Notes under the pieces: generated by a model | Database searches by the model: none | The model's input: only the letters and a program-made list of their open reading frames with translations | Told to the model about the DNA's origin: nothing | Shown here: positions 1 through 8,870 of the stretch, in pieces | Layout of the letters: every line of letters begins with the position of its first letter | How positions within the stretch are numbered: position 1 is the first letter of the stretch | Made by a program: the position numbers and the translations under genes | Assembly (NCBI GenBank): GCA_014872805.1 | Contig: WKFN01000007.1 | Coordinates: 62,001-126,000 of the forward strand | Direction of reading: 5' to 3' | Length of the DNA stretch: 64,000 bases | Source of the DNA: Opacimonas sp014872805 | GTDB lineage: Bacteria; Pseudomonadota; Gammaproteobacteria; Enterobacterales; Alteromonadaceae

Positions 1-1518
1 AGTAGCCCTTCTTCGTTCAATCCTCAACTTGATACGTCAAGTACGACAGTGGATGCCAGTGCCCATCAACTCTATGATCGCTTGTTAGAAATTGACCCTG
101 CTACTGGCAAGCCTATACCAGGATTAGCTAGCTCATGGCGGGTGAGCCGAGATGGATTGACATATTCTTTTCAATTAAGACCTAATATCACCTTTCATAC
201 TACCGATTATTTTGTCCCCACTCGAACTCTCAATGTCGATGATGTGATATTTAGTTTTAAGCGCTGGACCGACCCGAATCATCCTTATCATTCAGTCAAC
301 GGTGGTCGTTATCCTTATTTTGATAGTCTTAACCTACGTGAAAACATTATTCAGATTGCGGAAGTCAATCACCTGCGCTTCACCATACGCTTAAAACAAC
401 CTGATGCATCATTTATCACGCACCTTGCCACAGATTTCTCGGTTATATTATCTGCTGAATACGCTGATACATTGTTACAACTCGGTGAACCTGAACGCAT
501 TGATCACTATCCGATTGGTACTGGGCCATATAAGTTGGCTTACTACCGCAAAAATCAATACATTCGCTACACCCCCCACCTTCAGTATTGGAATGTTCAA
601 GCTCATGATGGGCCGTTAATCTTTGATATTACCCCACAAAGTTCCTTGCGCTTAGCTAAGTTAATGACAGGGGAATGCGACTCAATTGCCTACCCGAGCC
701 AAGCCGAAATTACTTATGTAGAAGGGCGTGATGATATTGTATTAGAGCAAGCCACTGGCCTAAATGTGGGTTTTTGGGCGTTTAATACCAGCAAAGCGCC
801 TTTTGACAACGTACTAGTGCGCGAGGCATTGGCATCTGCGATTGATAAAACGACAATCATAGATGCCGTGTATTTTGATTCTGCGACTCGCTCACGATCA
901 CTGATACCACCGACTTCTTGGGCATTTAGTGTGGATACGCCTGAAACGGAATACAACCCTGTTCGCGCTCGTGAACTGCTTGCTCAAGCGGGTTATCGCA
1001 ATGGTTTTTCAATGACGCTTTGGACACTTCCAGTGGTTCGTTCTTATAACCCTGATGCATTGAGAATGGCTGAACTCATTCGTGGCTATCTTGCCGAAGT
1101 AGGCATTACAGTCGAAATTGTCACCAGCGAATGGGATAGTTTTCGCGCTGGATTAGATCGTGGCGAACACGACTCAGTTCTCATTGGTTGGTCAGCAGAT
1201 AATGGCGATCCGGATAACTTTTATCGACCACTTCTTAGCTGCGGTGGCATTCAATCTGGTACTAATCGCGCCATGTTTTGTGACGCACAGTACGATGCCA
1301 TTATCCAACAAGCACTATTGACAACCAATATAGAGCAACGAAAAGCGCTGTACTTTCAGGCCAACCTATTAATCGCAGAACAAATACCTCTGATCCCAAT
1401 TGCCCATGCAAACCGCTACAAAGTCTTTCGCAACCATTTACGTGGAGTTGTTATCAACCCCTACGGTGGAATGCGCTTCGGTGAGATGTACAAGGCAGCA
1501 TCTGAGGGAGCAGAATAA
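1..1518 (+). CDS. sapA: SapA, periplasmic peptide-binding protein (5' end outside window)
   Basis: Solute-binding protein of the Sap ABC transporter (SBP_bac_5 family), which captures peptides in the periplasm and delivers them to SapBC. The reading frame is open from base 1, and the first residues (SSPSSFNPQL, then DASAHQLYDRL) match the start of the mature family fold. So the signal peptide and true start lie upstream of the window; a GTG at 49 is an internal codon. Family hallmarks include YPIGTGPYKL and the C-terminal IPLIPIAHANRYKVFR segment. The stop is two bases before sapB, so this is the first visible gene of a tight sapABCDF operon. The family call is secure. The substrate (antimicrobial peptides, haem or other peptides) is not visible from sequence. 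Confidence 0.93.
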   Translation, partial: SSPSSFNPQLDTSSTTVDASAHQLYDRLLEIDPATGKPIPGLASSWRVSRDGLTYSFQLRPNITFHTTDYFVPTRTLNVDDVIFSFKRWTDPNHPYHSVNGGRYPYFDSLNLRENIIQIAEVNHLRFTIRLKQPDASFITHLATDFSVILSAEYADTLLQLGEPERIDHYPIGTGPYKLAYYRKNQYIRYTPHLQYWNVQAHDGPLIFDITPQSSLRLAKLMTGECDSIAYPSQAEITYVEGRDDIVLEQATGLNVGFWAFNTSKAPFDNVLVREALASAIDKTTIIDAVYFDSATRSRSLIPPTSWAFSVDTPETEYNPVRARELLAQAGYRNGFSMTLWTLPVVRSYNPDALRMAELIRGYLAEVGITVEIVTSEWDSFRAGLDRGEHDSVLIGWSADNGDPDNFYRPLLSCGGIQSGTNRAMFCDAQYDAIIQQALLTTNIEQRKALYFQANLLIAEQIPLIPIAHANRYKVFRNHLRGVVINPYGGMRFGEMYKAASEGAE

Positions 1519-1520
1519 AG

Positions 1521-2534
1521 ATGCTCGGAACATTAGGTCGCTATTTTAATTTATTCTTTATCACGCTGTTTATACTGGTGGGATTATCGTTTGTTTTGGC
1601 TTTTTTCTTCCCTGGCGACCCGGTTTTTAATCTAACTGGAATGTCCTTAGAACAGTTACCCACTTCCGCTTATACCAAAGCGCTAGCGGATGAGCGCTGG
1701 TTTGTAGCCTTTTGGTACTATGTACAAAGCTTGTTAGATGGATCATGGGGGATCAGCACGATTACTGGACTCGATTTATTTGCTGAGGTAAGTACATTAT
1801 TGCCCGCAACTATTGAGCTAACCGCCTACGCCACCATAGTGGCTTTGTTTGTAGGCATACCATTAGGCTTCTGGTGTGGCCTGAAACATCATCGCAAGAC
1901 CGATTATGCGTTGATGAGCATTAGCATGTTGATGTCGTCCTTTCCCATTTTTTGGTTGTCGTTGTTGCTGATTCTGGTTGTGTCATTGCAACTCGGTTGG
2001 CTCCCCATGTCCGGTCGCCTGAGTTTGCTCTATGACATTCCTCATTTCTCTGGTTTTATATTGCTTGATATTTATGTGTCTGACCATCCGTATCGTCAAG
2101 AAGCGTTTATGGATGCGTTGCGTCACATGATTCTGCCGACGCTTTCTGTGGCTTTTTTGGCGACAGCTGTGTTTTTGCGAACGACTCGCCGCGCAGTGGT
2201 GGATGTGTTAGAACAAGACTACATCGCCGCGGCGCAAACACGTGGCATCCCTTTTTGGAAAATATTCCTGCGTCATATCATGCGCAATGCGTTGTTGGCA
2301 GTATTGCCTTTGCTCGCGGTCCAAGTATCGACGCTGGTCACCAATGTTATGATTGTCGAAACCATTACCGAGTGGCCTGGCATTGGCGATTGGTTGATCC
2401 AAGCTATTTATGAGCGCGATTATTCTGCTATTCGAATTGGCATGCTGGTAGTATCCACGGTAGTGGTGTTTGTCACCTTATTGATTGAATGTTTAAGTAA
2501 ACTGTTTGACCCGACTCAGGAGCAATTTTCCTAA
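1521..2534 (+). CDS. sapB: SapB, ABC transporter permease
   Basis: Inner-membrane permease of the Sap transporter, 337 residues, DppB/OppB type. The N-terminal membrane segment (about residues 8-30), a periplasmic loop, and then five further hydrophobic stretches are visible. The cytoplasmic EAA loop that contacts the ATPases is at about residues 230-250 (DYIAAAQTRGIPFWKIFLRH). The gene begins 2 bp after sapA and its TAA stop shares a base with the sapC ATG (TAATG), so translation is probably coupled. The length is slightly above that of the enterobacterial protein. It is assigned to Sap rather than Dpp/Opp because of the neighbours, especially the degenerate SapD. Confidence 0.92.
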   Translation: MLGTLGRYFNLFFITLFILVGLSFVLAFFFPGDPVFNLTGMSLEQLPTSAYTKALADERWFVAFWYYVQSLLDGSWGISTITGLDLFAEVSTLLPATIELTAYATIVALFVGIPLGFWCGLKHHRKTDYALMSISMLMSSFPIFWLSLLLILVVSLQLGWLPMSGRLSLLYDIPHFSGFILLDIYVSDHPYRQEAFMDALRHMILPTLSVAFLATAVFLRTTRRAVVDVLEQDYIAAAQTRGIPFWKIFLRHIMRNALLAVLPLLAVQVSTLVTNVMIVETITEWPGIGDWLIQAIYERDYSAIRIGMLVVSTVVVFVTLLIECLSKLFDPTQEQFS

Positions 2535-3424
2535 TGGCGAATAAGCTATACAACGACGAGCAATATCCCAGTCCTTGGGGAGCTACCTGGCGTGAGTTCA
2601 AACAAAGCCACATCGCTTTAACAGGGTTTATCATTCTTAATGTATTTATTTTGCTTGGTATATTAGGGCCGTTAATGACTCCTTATGAGCCATACGCACA
2701 GAACTTTCAATCCCTTTTACTTCCCCCCTCATGGGAAAATAACGGTACCATTACACACGTCCTAGGAACGGATGCGGTCGGTAGAGATATGCTATCGCGT
2801 ATTTTGTATGGGATTCAGGTGACCTTTGGTGCCTCGGTGATATTGGTATTGGGCGCCATGGTAATAGGCGTCACCTTAGGCACGCTAGCTGGGATGAATA
2901 AAGGCGTACGTTCGAGTGTATTGAATCACATTTTGGATGTGTTGATGGCGATCCCTACCTTGTTAATTGCGATCATCATAGTGGCAATATTGGGGGTGGG
3001 TTTATCCAACGCAATGTTAGCGATTGGGTTGGCCCTGATCCCGCGTTTTGTGCACGCCACTCGAGATGTCGTGCGTACTGAAATGAATAAAAATTACATT
3101 GCAACGGCCCGTCTAGATGGCGCCAGTCATTGGCATATTTTTTATTACAATATACTGCCGAACTTGATTGAGCATATCATTGTACAAGCGACACTTGCGT
3201 TATCGATTGCCATATTGGATATCTCTGCATTAGGTTTTCTTAATCTTGGTGCACAAACTCTATTACCCGAATTAGGCGTCATGGTCCGCGAAGGCCTGTC
3301 CACTGCATATATCGCGCCATGGAATGTGCTTTTCCCGGGTATGTGTATTTTTTTATTGGTGTTATCGGTCAATATCGTCGGTGACAGTTTACGCTCAGCC
3401 ATTCGAAACAGGTTGACCCACTGA
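2534..3424 (+). CDS. sapC: SapC, ABC transporter permease
   Basis: Second inner-membrane permease of the Sap system, 296 residues, the same length as Escherichia coli SapC. It has the OppC-type layout: an N-terminal cytoplasmic stretch, a first membrane helix (about residues 28-48), a periplasmic segment with the conserved LGTDAVGRDMLSRILYG motif, and a five-helix core. The EAA-type loop is at about residues 185-210 (NYIATARLDGASHWHIFYYN). It starts on the last base of the sapB stop, and its TGA overlaps the sapD ATG. It forms the heterodimeric channel with SapB. Confidence 0.93.
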   Translation: MANKLYNDEQYPSPWGATWREFKQSHIALTGFIILNVFILLGILGPLMTPYEPYAQNFQSLLLPPSWENNGTITHVLGTDAVGRDMLSRILYGIQVTFGASVILVLGAMVIGVTLGTLAGMNKGVRSSVLNHILDVLMAIPTLLIAIIIVAILGVGLSNAMLAIGLALIPRFVHATRDVVRTEMNKNYIATARLDGASHWHIFYYNILPNLIEHIIVQATLALSIAILDISALGFLNLGAQTLLPELGVMVREGLSTAYIAPWNVLFPGMCIFLLVLSVNIVGDSLRSAIRNRLTH

Positions 3425-4455
3425 TGATTTTATTGGACATACGCAATCTCACTCTCGAAATTGAATCCAATGGGGTGTTGGTCAAAGCGCTAGATAAGGT
3501 GTCTCTGTCAATTTATGAAAAAGAAATCCGCGCATTAGTAGGCGAATCCGGTTCGGGCAAAAGCCTCATTGTTCGCGCTATCTCAGGCGCACTACCTCCC
3601 CAATGGATCATTACAGCTGACCGCTTAACATGGCGCGGTCAAAATCTCTTGAAGATGAGTACGTCTGAACGACAAAAAATCATGCGACGAGACATTGCTG
3701 TGATATTCCAAGATCCACAAGCCGCATTGGATCCGTCCGTAAAACTCGGCGAACAGTTCCGCGAGAGTATCCCCGATGAATTCATCAACAGTCGCTGGTG
3801 GTGGCAGCAACGCGCCGAACAAAATCGCATCGCTTCGGCACAACTTACCCAAGTGGGCATCAAAGATGTCAAAAAGTGCCTCAATAGCTATGTGCACGAA
3901 CTGCCCGATGATGTGTGTCAAAAGTTCATGATTGCGATGGCACTGGTCTCTCAGCCGACATTACTGATTGCCGATGATCCCACTCGTGGGATGGAAACAT
4001 CCACTAAGCGACAAATTATGAGTTTATGCAAAAACCTCAATCGCAACAATGATTTGAGTATTTTATTTGTCAGCCATGATTTGCTGGCCATTTCCTCTAT
4101 CGCACATACTATTACTGTATTGTACTCTGGGCAGACAGTTGAAGATGGACCATTTGACAGTGTGCGGCGTAAGCCGTTTCATCCTTATTCAAAAGCACTG
4201 TTGGACTCTGCGCCGAGCTTTCGCCCAGAACTACAGCCTAAATCGCCGCTTACAGCACTCAAAGGCACGATTCCAACCCTACAGCATTTGCCGATAGGTT
4301 GCCGTTTAGGGCCTCGCTGTCCCAGAGCACAAAAAGAATGCGTCAACACGCCCGTCCCGCGCACTATACATAAACGTCAATATCGGTGTCACTTCCCGCT
4401 TCATATTGATGTAGATGAAAATGTAGACGGAAAATATGAGGGAATAGACGTATGA
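3424..4455 (+). CDS. sapD: SapD, ABC transporter ATP-binding protein with divergent motifs
   Basis: ATPase subunit of the Sap transporter, 343 residues. Walker A is intact (GESGSGKS, residues 40-47) and the Q-loop is FQDPQ (about 95-99). The signature motif is degenerate (LPDDVCQK at 160-167 instead of LSGGQ), as is usual for SapD. Walker B reads LLIADD (180-185), so the catalytic glutamate position carries aspartate (codon GAT at 3976-3978). The switch histidine (SHD) is present. The C-terminal oligopeptide-transporter domain has a cysteine cluster (CRLGPRCPRAQKEC). The start overlaps the sapC stop and the end overlaps sapF by four bases (ATGA). E. coli SapD is also known for supporting Trk potassium uptake. 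Hydrolysis may rest mainly on SapF (inference). Confidence 0.92.
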   Translation: MILLDIRNLTLEIESNGVLVKALDKVSLSIYEKEIRALVGESGSGKSLIVRAISGALPPQWIITADRLTWRGQNLLKMSTSERQKIMRRDIAVIFQDPQAALDPSVKLGEQFRESIPDEFINSRWWWQQRAEQNRIASAQLTQVGIKDVKKCLNSYVHELPDDVCQKFMIAMALVSQPTLLIADDPTRGMETSTKRQIMSLCKNLNRNNDLSILFVSHDLLAISSIAHTITVLYSGQTVEDGPFDSVRRKPFHPYSKALLDSAPSFRPELQPKSPLTALKGTIPTLQHLPIGCRLGPRCPRAQKECVNTPVPRTIHKRQYRCHFPLHIDVDENVDGKYEGIDV

Positions 4456-5219
4456 GTTTATTGAGTATTCGCAATCTTTGTTACGACAATGCCCCGCCTT
4501 GGTATGTCTTGGGCAAAAAGGATATTTTTTATCTTGGTCCGGTGAACTTTGATGTGAATGAAGGCGAAACGGTATCGATTATAGGCACTAATAATTCAGG
4601 TAAATCATTGCTTGGTAAACTCATCACTGGGGCTGTGCCGAAAGGGGCTGGTGAAGTATTAATTAACGGCGTCCCCCTGGATAAAAGCAATCGCGCCAAT
4701 TCAGTCAGGATGGTCTTTAGCCACAGCGCTCAATCACTGAACCCTGGCATTTCGGTTGGGCGTATGCTGGAGGAACCACTGCTGTTAAATACCAAATTAA
4801 CCCCATCTGAACGCTTTGATAAAATTCGTGATACTTTGCGTTTAGTGGGCTTAATGCCTGACCATTATTATTTTTATAAGCACATGTTATCTGATGGGCA
4901 ACAACAACGGGTGGCCTTAGCTCGTGCTTTGATTTTAGATCCAAAAGTAATAGTGGCGGATGAGCCGTTTGCCGCACTGGACCCTTCGGTGCGTTCGCAA
5001 ACTGTAAACTTATTATTAAAACTGCAAGCGGAACTTGGCTTGGCCTTTATCTTTATCTTGCATAATTTGGGAATTGTCCGGCACATTTCTGACCGCACAC
5101 TGGTCATGCACGACGGAGAAGTGATTGAGAATGCGCCGACGCAGACTCTGTTTGCCGACCCTCAGCATGAGGCATCCAAGCATTTGATTCATGCGCATTT
5201 TGCGATGCTGAAGGTGTAA
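4452..5219 (+). CDS. sapF: SapF, ABC transporter ATP-binding protein
   Basis: Second ATPase subunit of Sap, 255 residues. Walker A is GTNNSGKS (45-52) and the signature region is LSDGQQQR (about 147-154), closer to consensus than that of SapD. Walker B is VIVADEP with the glutamate present, and the H-loop is ILHN. The ATG sits in an ATGA overlap with sapD. This is the last gene of the operon. No plus-strand terminator with a clear T-run follows; the hairpin at 5224-5251 has its T-run on the other strand, although its stem could also slow transcription leaving sapF. Confidence 0.92.
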   Translation: MSLLSIRNLCYDNAPPWYVLGKKDIFYLGPVNFDVNEGETVSIIGTNNSGKSLLGKLITGAVPKGAGEVLINGVPLDKSNRANSVRMVFSHSAQSLNPGISVGRMLEEPLLLNTKLTPSERFDKIRDTLRLVGLMPDHYYFYKHMLSDGQQQRVALARALILDPKVIVADEPFAALDPSVRSQTVNLLLKLQAELGLAFIFILHNLGIVRHISDRTLVMHDGEVIENAPTQTLFADPQHEASKHLIHAHFAMLKV

Positions 5220-5223
5220 ACGT

Positions 5224-5251
5224 AAAAAAGCACCCCTTCTCAGGAGTGCTT
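5224..5251 (-). terminator. Rho-independent terminator of oadGAB
   Basis: Read on the minus strand, the stem AAGCACTCC pairs with GGGGTGCTT around a short loop and is followed by a run of six T. It lies about 35 bp past the oadB stop, in the convergent gap with sapF. Confidence 0.8.
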
Positions 5252-5286
5252 CATAAATAACTTTATGGTAATGTTGTCTATGTGAC

Positions 5287-6417
5287 CTAACCAACCAACG
5301 CCAGCAAAATACCCGCTGCTACTGCAGAACCAAGCACACCTGCAACGTTTGGTCCCATCGCATGCATCAATAAGAAGTTGTGTGGATTAGCTTCCAAACC
5401 GACTTTATTGACTACACGAGCCGCCATCGGCACAGCCGATACACCTGCCGCACCAATTAATGGGTTGATTGGCTCTTTTGAGAACTTAGCCAATACTTTG
5501 GCCATTAATACCCCTGCAGCGGTACCAATACCAAAGGCAAATGCACCAAGTGCTAGGATCCCTAACGTTTCCACTGTCAAAAATTCATGTGAAGACAGTT
5601 TTGAACCCACGGCCAAACCAAGAAAGATTGTCACGATATTAATCAACTCATTTTGCGCCGTATTGCTCAAGCGATCCACTACACCCGACTCTTTCATCAA
5701 ATTACCCAAGCAGAACATACCCACCAATGGCGTTGCCGTAGGTAAGAAAATGATCGTAAGCATCAACACTGCAAGTGGGAAAATGATCTTTTCTCGCTTA
5801 CTGACGACACGTAGTTCGGCCATTTTGATCTGACGTTCTTCCGGCGTGGTCAATGCTTTCATAATCGGTGGCTGAATGATTGGGACTAACGCCATATATG
5901 AATAGGCTGCTACCGCAATCGCCCCAAGTAGCTCTGGCGCAAGTTTAGACGCCAAGAAAATGGCTGTCGGGCCATCCGCCCCACCAATAATCGCAATCGC
6001 CGAAGCGTCTTGTAGAGTGAACTCAAAACCCGGTACAAAATTCAGCGCAATCGCTCCAAACAAAGTGGCAAATATCCCGAATTGAGCCGCCGCACCGAGT
6101 AACAAGGTTTTGGGGTTGGCAATCAACGCGCCAAAGTCGGTCATGGCCCCAACCCCCATAAAGATTAATAAAGGAAACACCCCAGAATCAATCCCGATTT
6201 TGTACACGTAATACAACACGCCACCTGGCTCAGATAGTCCAGCTAGGGGGATGTTTGTTAACAACGCACCAAAACCAATAGGTAACAGCAATAGAGGCTC
6301 AAATTTTTTGACAATTGCCAGATAGAGCAAGCCTAAACCGACCAACATCATCACAATTTGACCAGATTCAAAATGGGCTAAAGACGTGCTTTGCCACAAG
6401 GTCATTAACTTATCCAT
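5287..6417 (-). CDS. oadB: Oxaloacetate decarboxylase beta chain (Na+ pump)
   Basis: Membrane subunit of the sodium-translocating oxaloacetate decarboxylase, 376 residues. It decarboxylates carboxybiotin on OadA and couples this to export of Na+. The sequence is almost wholly hydrophobic with many membrane helices. It carries the family motif GGADGPTAIFLASKLAP at about residues 150-165, containing the aspartate used for Na+ binding, and the conserved SAVPMAARVVNKVG and HAMGPNVAGVLGSA segments near the C terminus. The length equals that of the Vibrio type and is shorter than Klebsiella OadB. It is the last gene of oadG-oadA-oadB, 11 bp after oadA. Confidence 0.94.
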   Translation of the reverse strand: MDKLMTLWQSTSLAHFESGQIVMMLVGLGLLYLAIVKKFEPLLLLPIGFGALLTNIPLAGLSEPGGVLYYVYKIGIDSGVFPLLIFMGVGAMTDFGALIANPKTLLLGAAAQFGIFATLFGAIALNFVPGFEFTLQDASAIAIIGGADGPTAIFLASKLAPELLGAIAVAAYSYMALVPIIQPPIMKALTTPEERQIKMAELRVVSKREKIIFPLAVLMLTIIFLPTATPLVGMFCLGNLMKESGVVDRLSNTAQNELINIVTIFLGLAVGSKLSSHEFLTVETLGILALGAFAFGIGTAAGVLMAKVLAKFSKEPINPLIGAAGVSAVPMAARVVNKVGLEANPHNFLLMHAMGPNVAGVLGSAVAAGILLALVG

Positions 6418-6428
6418 CGCCAGTCACC

Positions 6429-8213
6429 TTAACCCAGACCAATCATCACTTGACCAGCTTGCACAGAATCGCCCTCGCTGATCTCAACAGAAACCACAGT
6501 ACCACCGTGTAACGAGCGTACTTCTGTTTCCATCTTCATCGCTTCCATGATGACCACTACTTGACCTTCGGCCACGGCGTCACCTGGTTTGACTAGAAGC
6601 TTAAATATATTACCCGTCAATGGCGCTTCGATATTACTTGCAGCAGCCGCAGGCGCACTACCTGATGCCCCAACAGAGCCATTGCCATGCGCCGTTAACG
6701 CAACCGGATTGACTGGTGTGGCATTGGTTAACTCGCCATCTGGAGCAACGGTTACCGCGTATTCAACCCCATTCACTGATACCGAGTAATGACTCTCACC
6801 AGAGGTATTTGCAACTGCTACCGGAGCCGTTGGCGCTGGCTCAAAAGCATCTGGGTTATTGCGATTTTTGAGGAATTTAAAACCAATTTGTGGGAACAGG
6901 GCATAAGTCAGAACATCATCGATTTTGGTATCGGCCAATGCCACGTCATCCGCTTTGACTAGCTCATCTAATTCAGCTTCTAGTGTTTCCAGCTCGGGGG
7001 CCAACACATCTGCTGGGCGACAAGTTATGGCTTCAGCACCATCTAGAACTCTAGCTTGAAGTTCAGCATTTACCGGCGCAATCGTTGCACCGTACTCGCC
7101 TTTCAACACACCCGCCGTTTCTTTAGTGATGGATTTGTAGCGCTCACCAGTTAATACATTTAATACTGCTTGAGTGCCGACAATCTGAGAAGTTGGTGTC
7201 ACCAAGGGAATAAAACCTAAGTCTTCACGGACGCGAGGGATTTCTTTTAATACCTCGTCCATTTTGTCCTCAGCCCCTTGTTCGCGTAATTGGTTTTCCA
7301 TGTTGGTTAACATGCCACCAGGTACTTGCGCAGTCAAAATTCGAGCATCAACACCTTTTAAGCTACCTTCAAATTGTGCGTATTTTTTGCGAACATCGCG
7401 AAAATACGTAGCAATGTGTTCAAAACTCTCCAGCGCAAATCCCGTATCTCGCTCAGTCCCTTCGACCATAGATATGACGGTTTCTGTTGCAGTATGACCA
7501 TACGTCATGGACATCGGAGAAATGGCGGTATCGAGCATGTCAATGCCCGCATCAATGGCTTTTTGATACGTCGCGGTCGATAGACCTGTCGTAGCATGAC
7601 ATTGCATTGCAATGGGTACGTCAACGGTCTTTTTGAGTGCGGTCACCAAGGTTTCGCATTCATATGGGTTTAATAAACCCGCCATGTCTTTAATACAAAT
7701 CGAATGTACGCCTAAATCTTCTAAGCGCTTGGCCATGTCTAACCAGAGCTCTAAATTATGCACCGGAGAAATGGTATATGCTAATGTGCCTTGAGCGTGT
7801 GCACCGATATCCACTGCCGTCTTAATGGCCATTTCAACATTGCGCACATCATTCATCGCATCAAAAATTCGGAATACGTCAACACCATTGGTATGCGCAC
7901 GCTCAACAAATTTAGCTACGACATCGTCGGCATAGTGACGGTAGCCGAGCAGGTTTTGTCCACGTAAAAGCATTTGTTGCTTGGTATTAGGCATGGCGGC
8001 TTTTAATTCGCGAATGCGCTCCCAAGGATCTTCGCCAAGGTAACGAATACAACTATCAAAGGTTGCCCCACCCCATGATTCCATTGACCAATAACCTATT
8101 TTATCCAACTCAGCCGCGATAGGTAACATATCGTCCAAACGCATACGAGTCGCTAAAAGAGATTGATGCGCATCACGTAGCGCCAACTCAGTTAAGAGAA
8201 GTTTTTTTGACAT
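6429..8213 (-). CDS. oadA: Oxaloacetate decarboxylase alpha chain
   Basis: Biotin-dependent carboxyltransferase subunit, 594 residues. The N-terminal TIM-barrel begins with LRDAHQSLLATRMRLDDM, which contains the metal-binding aspartate. It is followed by the conserved IKDMAGLLNP and the metal-binding MQCHATTGLS. An association domain (about 330-470) leads to an Ala/Pro-rich linker (about 505-525) and a C-terminal biotinyl domain with the EAMKMETEV lysine motif. The enzyme transfers the carboxyl group of oxaloacetate to biotin, yielding pyruvate. It lies between oadG (11 bp upstream) and oadB. Confidence 0.95.
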   Translation of the reverse strand: MSKKLLLTELALRDAHQSLLATRMRLDDMLPIAAELDKIGYWSMESWGGATFDSCIRYLGEDPWERIRELKAAMPNTKQQMLLRGQNLLGYRHYADDVVAKFVERAHTNGVDVFRIFDAMNDVRNVEMAIKTAVDIGAHAQGTLAYTISPVHNLELWLDMAKRLEDLGVHSICIKDMAGLLNPYECETLVTALKKTVDVPIAMQCHATTGLSTATYQKAIDAGIDMLDTAISPMSMTYGHTATETVISMVEGTERDTGFALESFEHIATYFRDVRKKYAQFEGSLKGVDARILTAQVPGGMLTNMENQLREQGAEDKMDEVLKEIPRVREDLGFIPLVTPTSQIVGTQAVLNVLTGERYKSITKETAGVLKGEYGATIAPVNAELQARVLDGAEAITCRPADVLAPELETLEAELDELVKADDVALADTKIDDVLTYALFPQIGFKFLKNRNNPDAFEPAPTAPVAVANTSGESHYSVSVNGVEYAVTVAPDGELTNATPVNPVALTAHGNGSVGASGSAPAAAASNIEAPLTGNIFKLLVKPGDAVAEGQVVVIMEAMKMETEVRSLHGGTVVSVEISEGDSVQAGQVMIGLG

Positions 8214-8224
8214 TATATAGCTCC

Positions 8225-8494
8225 TTAATAACGACTGGTATTGCCTTGACGATAGGCGTCAACGGCCGCTTTGATTGCGACCAGCGTATCATCATTAGAT
8301 TGCGTAGTAGGTTTTGGTGCTGCCGTAGCAGGCGCTGGTTGGTGCGTTTGAGACTCAGGAAAAGCCAAACACAGCTTAGTCATGATCTTGACGCTGAAGA
8401 TCAAAATGGTAAGAAAAACAAACACCACAGCCATTCCGGTTGCAAGTAGCGTTCCTGCTTCAAACAAAAGCTCATTGATTTGGGTAGGTTCCAT
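8225..8494 (-). CDS. oadG: Oxaloacetate decarboxylase gamma chain
   Basis: Small membrane subunit that assembles the decarboxylase and binds zinc, 89 residues from the start chosen here. One membrane helix (about residues 12-35) is followed by a Pro/Ala-rich cytoplasmic tail (QPAPATAAPKP). The ATG at 8494 is preferred over one five codons upstream because GGAG stands 8 bp before it, whereas the upstream ATG has no ribosome binding site. First gene of oadGAB; its promoter must lie in 8495-8620. Confidence 0.88.
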   Translation of the reverse strand: MEPTQINELLFEAGTLLATGMAVVFVFLTILIFSVKIMTKLCLAFPESQTHQPAPATAAPKPTTQSNDDTLVAIKAAVDAYRQGNTSRY

Positions 8495-8667
8495 TAGAGA
8501 CACTCCCATTAGTTTAGAATGTTTTCATTATCAACTAGATCAATAGTCAATAACAAGGGAAAAGTGACCAATTTAATACTTTTTTCTTATAAATTTGCAT
8601 AAATAGTCATTAATAACGCCAAAAAATTCATTATTTTTACATTTAAATAACAAGCGAGGAGTAGACA

Positions 8668-8715
8668 ATGTCAGTTATTACCAGCGTTTCAGCTATTCTT
8701 TATTGCCTAAATTGA
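8668..8715 (+). CDS. Possible 15-residue leader peptide upstream of elbB
   Basis: The sequence GAGGAGTAGACAATG gives a near-ideal ribosome binding site 6-7 bp before an ATG. The ORF reads MSVITSVSAILYCLN and then stops at TGA. It resembles no protein I know. A hairpin begins two bases after its stop and the elbB ATG is about 155 bp downstream, so a regulatory leader or a very small membrane-active peptide are both possible. The strong initiation signal is what is seen; expression is inference. Confidence 0.35.
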   Translation: MSVITSVSAILYCLN

Positions 8716-8717
8716 CA

Positions 8718-8750
8718 GAATATAAAAATTGGTCTTACCATTTTATATTC
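8718..8750 (+). promoter_or_regulatory. Hairpin between the mini-ORF and elbB
   Basis: GAATATAAAA pairs perfectly with TTTTATATTC (10 bp). After a small bulge, TGG/CCA pairs close a short loop TCTTA. No T-run follows, so it is not an ordinary terminator. It lies in the leader of elbB. Confidence 0.5.
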
Positions 8751-8870
8751 GATTATAGATGCAGGTTCAAGGCAACGAATTTTATTCACAAAATTGAGCT
8801 TCAGTATTTACAATCACAGGAAAATAAAGGTAACTTTGACTTCATTGAAATCAAACAGGATAGTGTAAAA

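Larger units (their letters stand above)
8495..8870. other. Divergent intergenic region between oadG and elbB
   Basis: About 375 AT-rich bases hold the promoters of oadGAB (minus) and elbB (plus). On the plus strand they contain a 15-codon ORF with a strong ribosome binding site (8668-8715), a hairpin (8718-8750), and an in-frame but poorly coding extension leading into elbB. No tRNA, riboswitch or larger gene was recognised. Confidence 0.6.

Noticed and set aside
8703..8870. In-frame 56-codon N-terminal extension of elbB
   Set aside because: The AT-rich stretch lies outside the ElbB family start; the ATG at 8871 gives the conserved MSQNIAVVLSG and the 217-residue family length.
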